From positions 1 through 27,221 of IMG/VR virus record IMGVR_UViG_3300006875_000124: a DNA stretch of 27,221 nucleotides; one strand, 5' to 3'. Positions within the stretch are counted from its first letter, which is position 1. Every line of letters begins with the position of its first letter. Positions 27,128 through 27,221 of this stretch are shown here, in pieces. The notes below the pieces were generated by a model. That model had not been told where the DNA came from, ran no database searches, and was given only the letters and a program-made list of their open reading frames with translations. The DNA comes from a virus. Both the position numbers and the translations under genes were made by a program.

Positions 27128-27221
27128 GGAGTTACTCTCGCGTACACCCGTGAACTGGGGTTGCGCTATTGCGACTCTACGCGGAAACCTTAACGAGGAA
27201 GACCGCACAACCCTTGATGTG
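27111..27221 (+). CDS. Partial gene: small phage protein, possibly DNA-binding
   Basis: TTG start with AAGGAG 7 nt upstream; runs off the window after 37 codons. The visible start includes LSKELLSRTPVNWGCAIATL and NLNEEDRTTLDV. The pattern 'L-x-x-x-L-x-x-x-x-W-x-C-x-h-x-x-L ... L-x-x-x-DR-x-x-L' recalls small phage proteins that continue into a helix-turn-helix, but the part needed to tell is missing. Confidence 0.5.
   Translation, partial: MSELSKELLSRTPVNWGCAIATLRGNLNEEDRTTLDV

Overview
The window is a 27 kb piece of a tailed double-stranded DNA phage genome (Caudoviricetes). The terminase large subunit, two tail-collar fibres with His-rich repeats, a tail assembly chaperone and a two-domain endolysin together leave little doubt of that. 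Nearly all genes lie on the + strand, are tightly packed and often overlap at ATGA/GTGA/TTGA junctions. The host is probably an actinobacterium, perhaps aquatic: many starts look leaderless, TTG/GTG starts occur, a secreted protein has a long Thr-rich linker, and a DUF2746-like membrane protein is present. The host call is inference. I see no integrase, excisionase or repressor, so nothing here indicates lysogeny.

Layout. (1) 1-1070 has no convincing gene. Its left part is GC-rich with many strong hairpins. Its right part holds a perfect DnaA box, three identical 18-bp palindromes and a G/C hairpin, making it a candidate replication origin or operator cluster. (2) 1071-10737 is an accessory block of small to medium proteins: two ParB-like proteins, an Arr-like ADP-ribosyltransferase and a second ART-like protein, a glycosyltransferase-like protein, a divergently transcribed SAM methyltransferase, a tandem pair of ~100-aa paralogs, and a four-member paralogous family carrying QLxLF-type motifs. 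Many otherwise unrelated proteins here share a short N-terminal signature (M-S/A-A-K/R-D-x-L...), which could be a common sorting or virion-loading tag. (3) 10748-10856 is a tRNA-Ile(UAU) with its own good promoter, whose predicted start is the mature tRNA 5' end. (4) 10870-12904 encodes small membrane proteins and a secreted Thr-rich protein. (5) 12920-20811 is the tail-fibre/adsorption module, with a prolyl-4-hydroxylase-like oxygenase and a tail assembly chaperone inside it. (6) 20869-22915 is the endolysin with a 22-aa membrane peptide and three unassigned proteins, closed by a rho-independent terminator. (7) 23039-27221 is the terminase and the start of the next module.

The most striking regional signal is promoter layout. 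A -10 hexamer (TAAAAT, TAGAAT, TATACT, TATTAT) sits 5-8 nt, most often exactly 6 nt, upstream of a start codon again and again (1577, 2019, 3507, 5220, 6567, 8971 on -, 8994, 12920, 23039), and the same 6-nt spacing precedes base 1 of the tRNA. This predicts leaderless mRNAs and a tRNA that needs no 5' trimming. Everything here was read by eye; no alignment, folding or database search was run.
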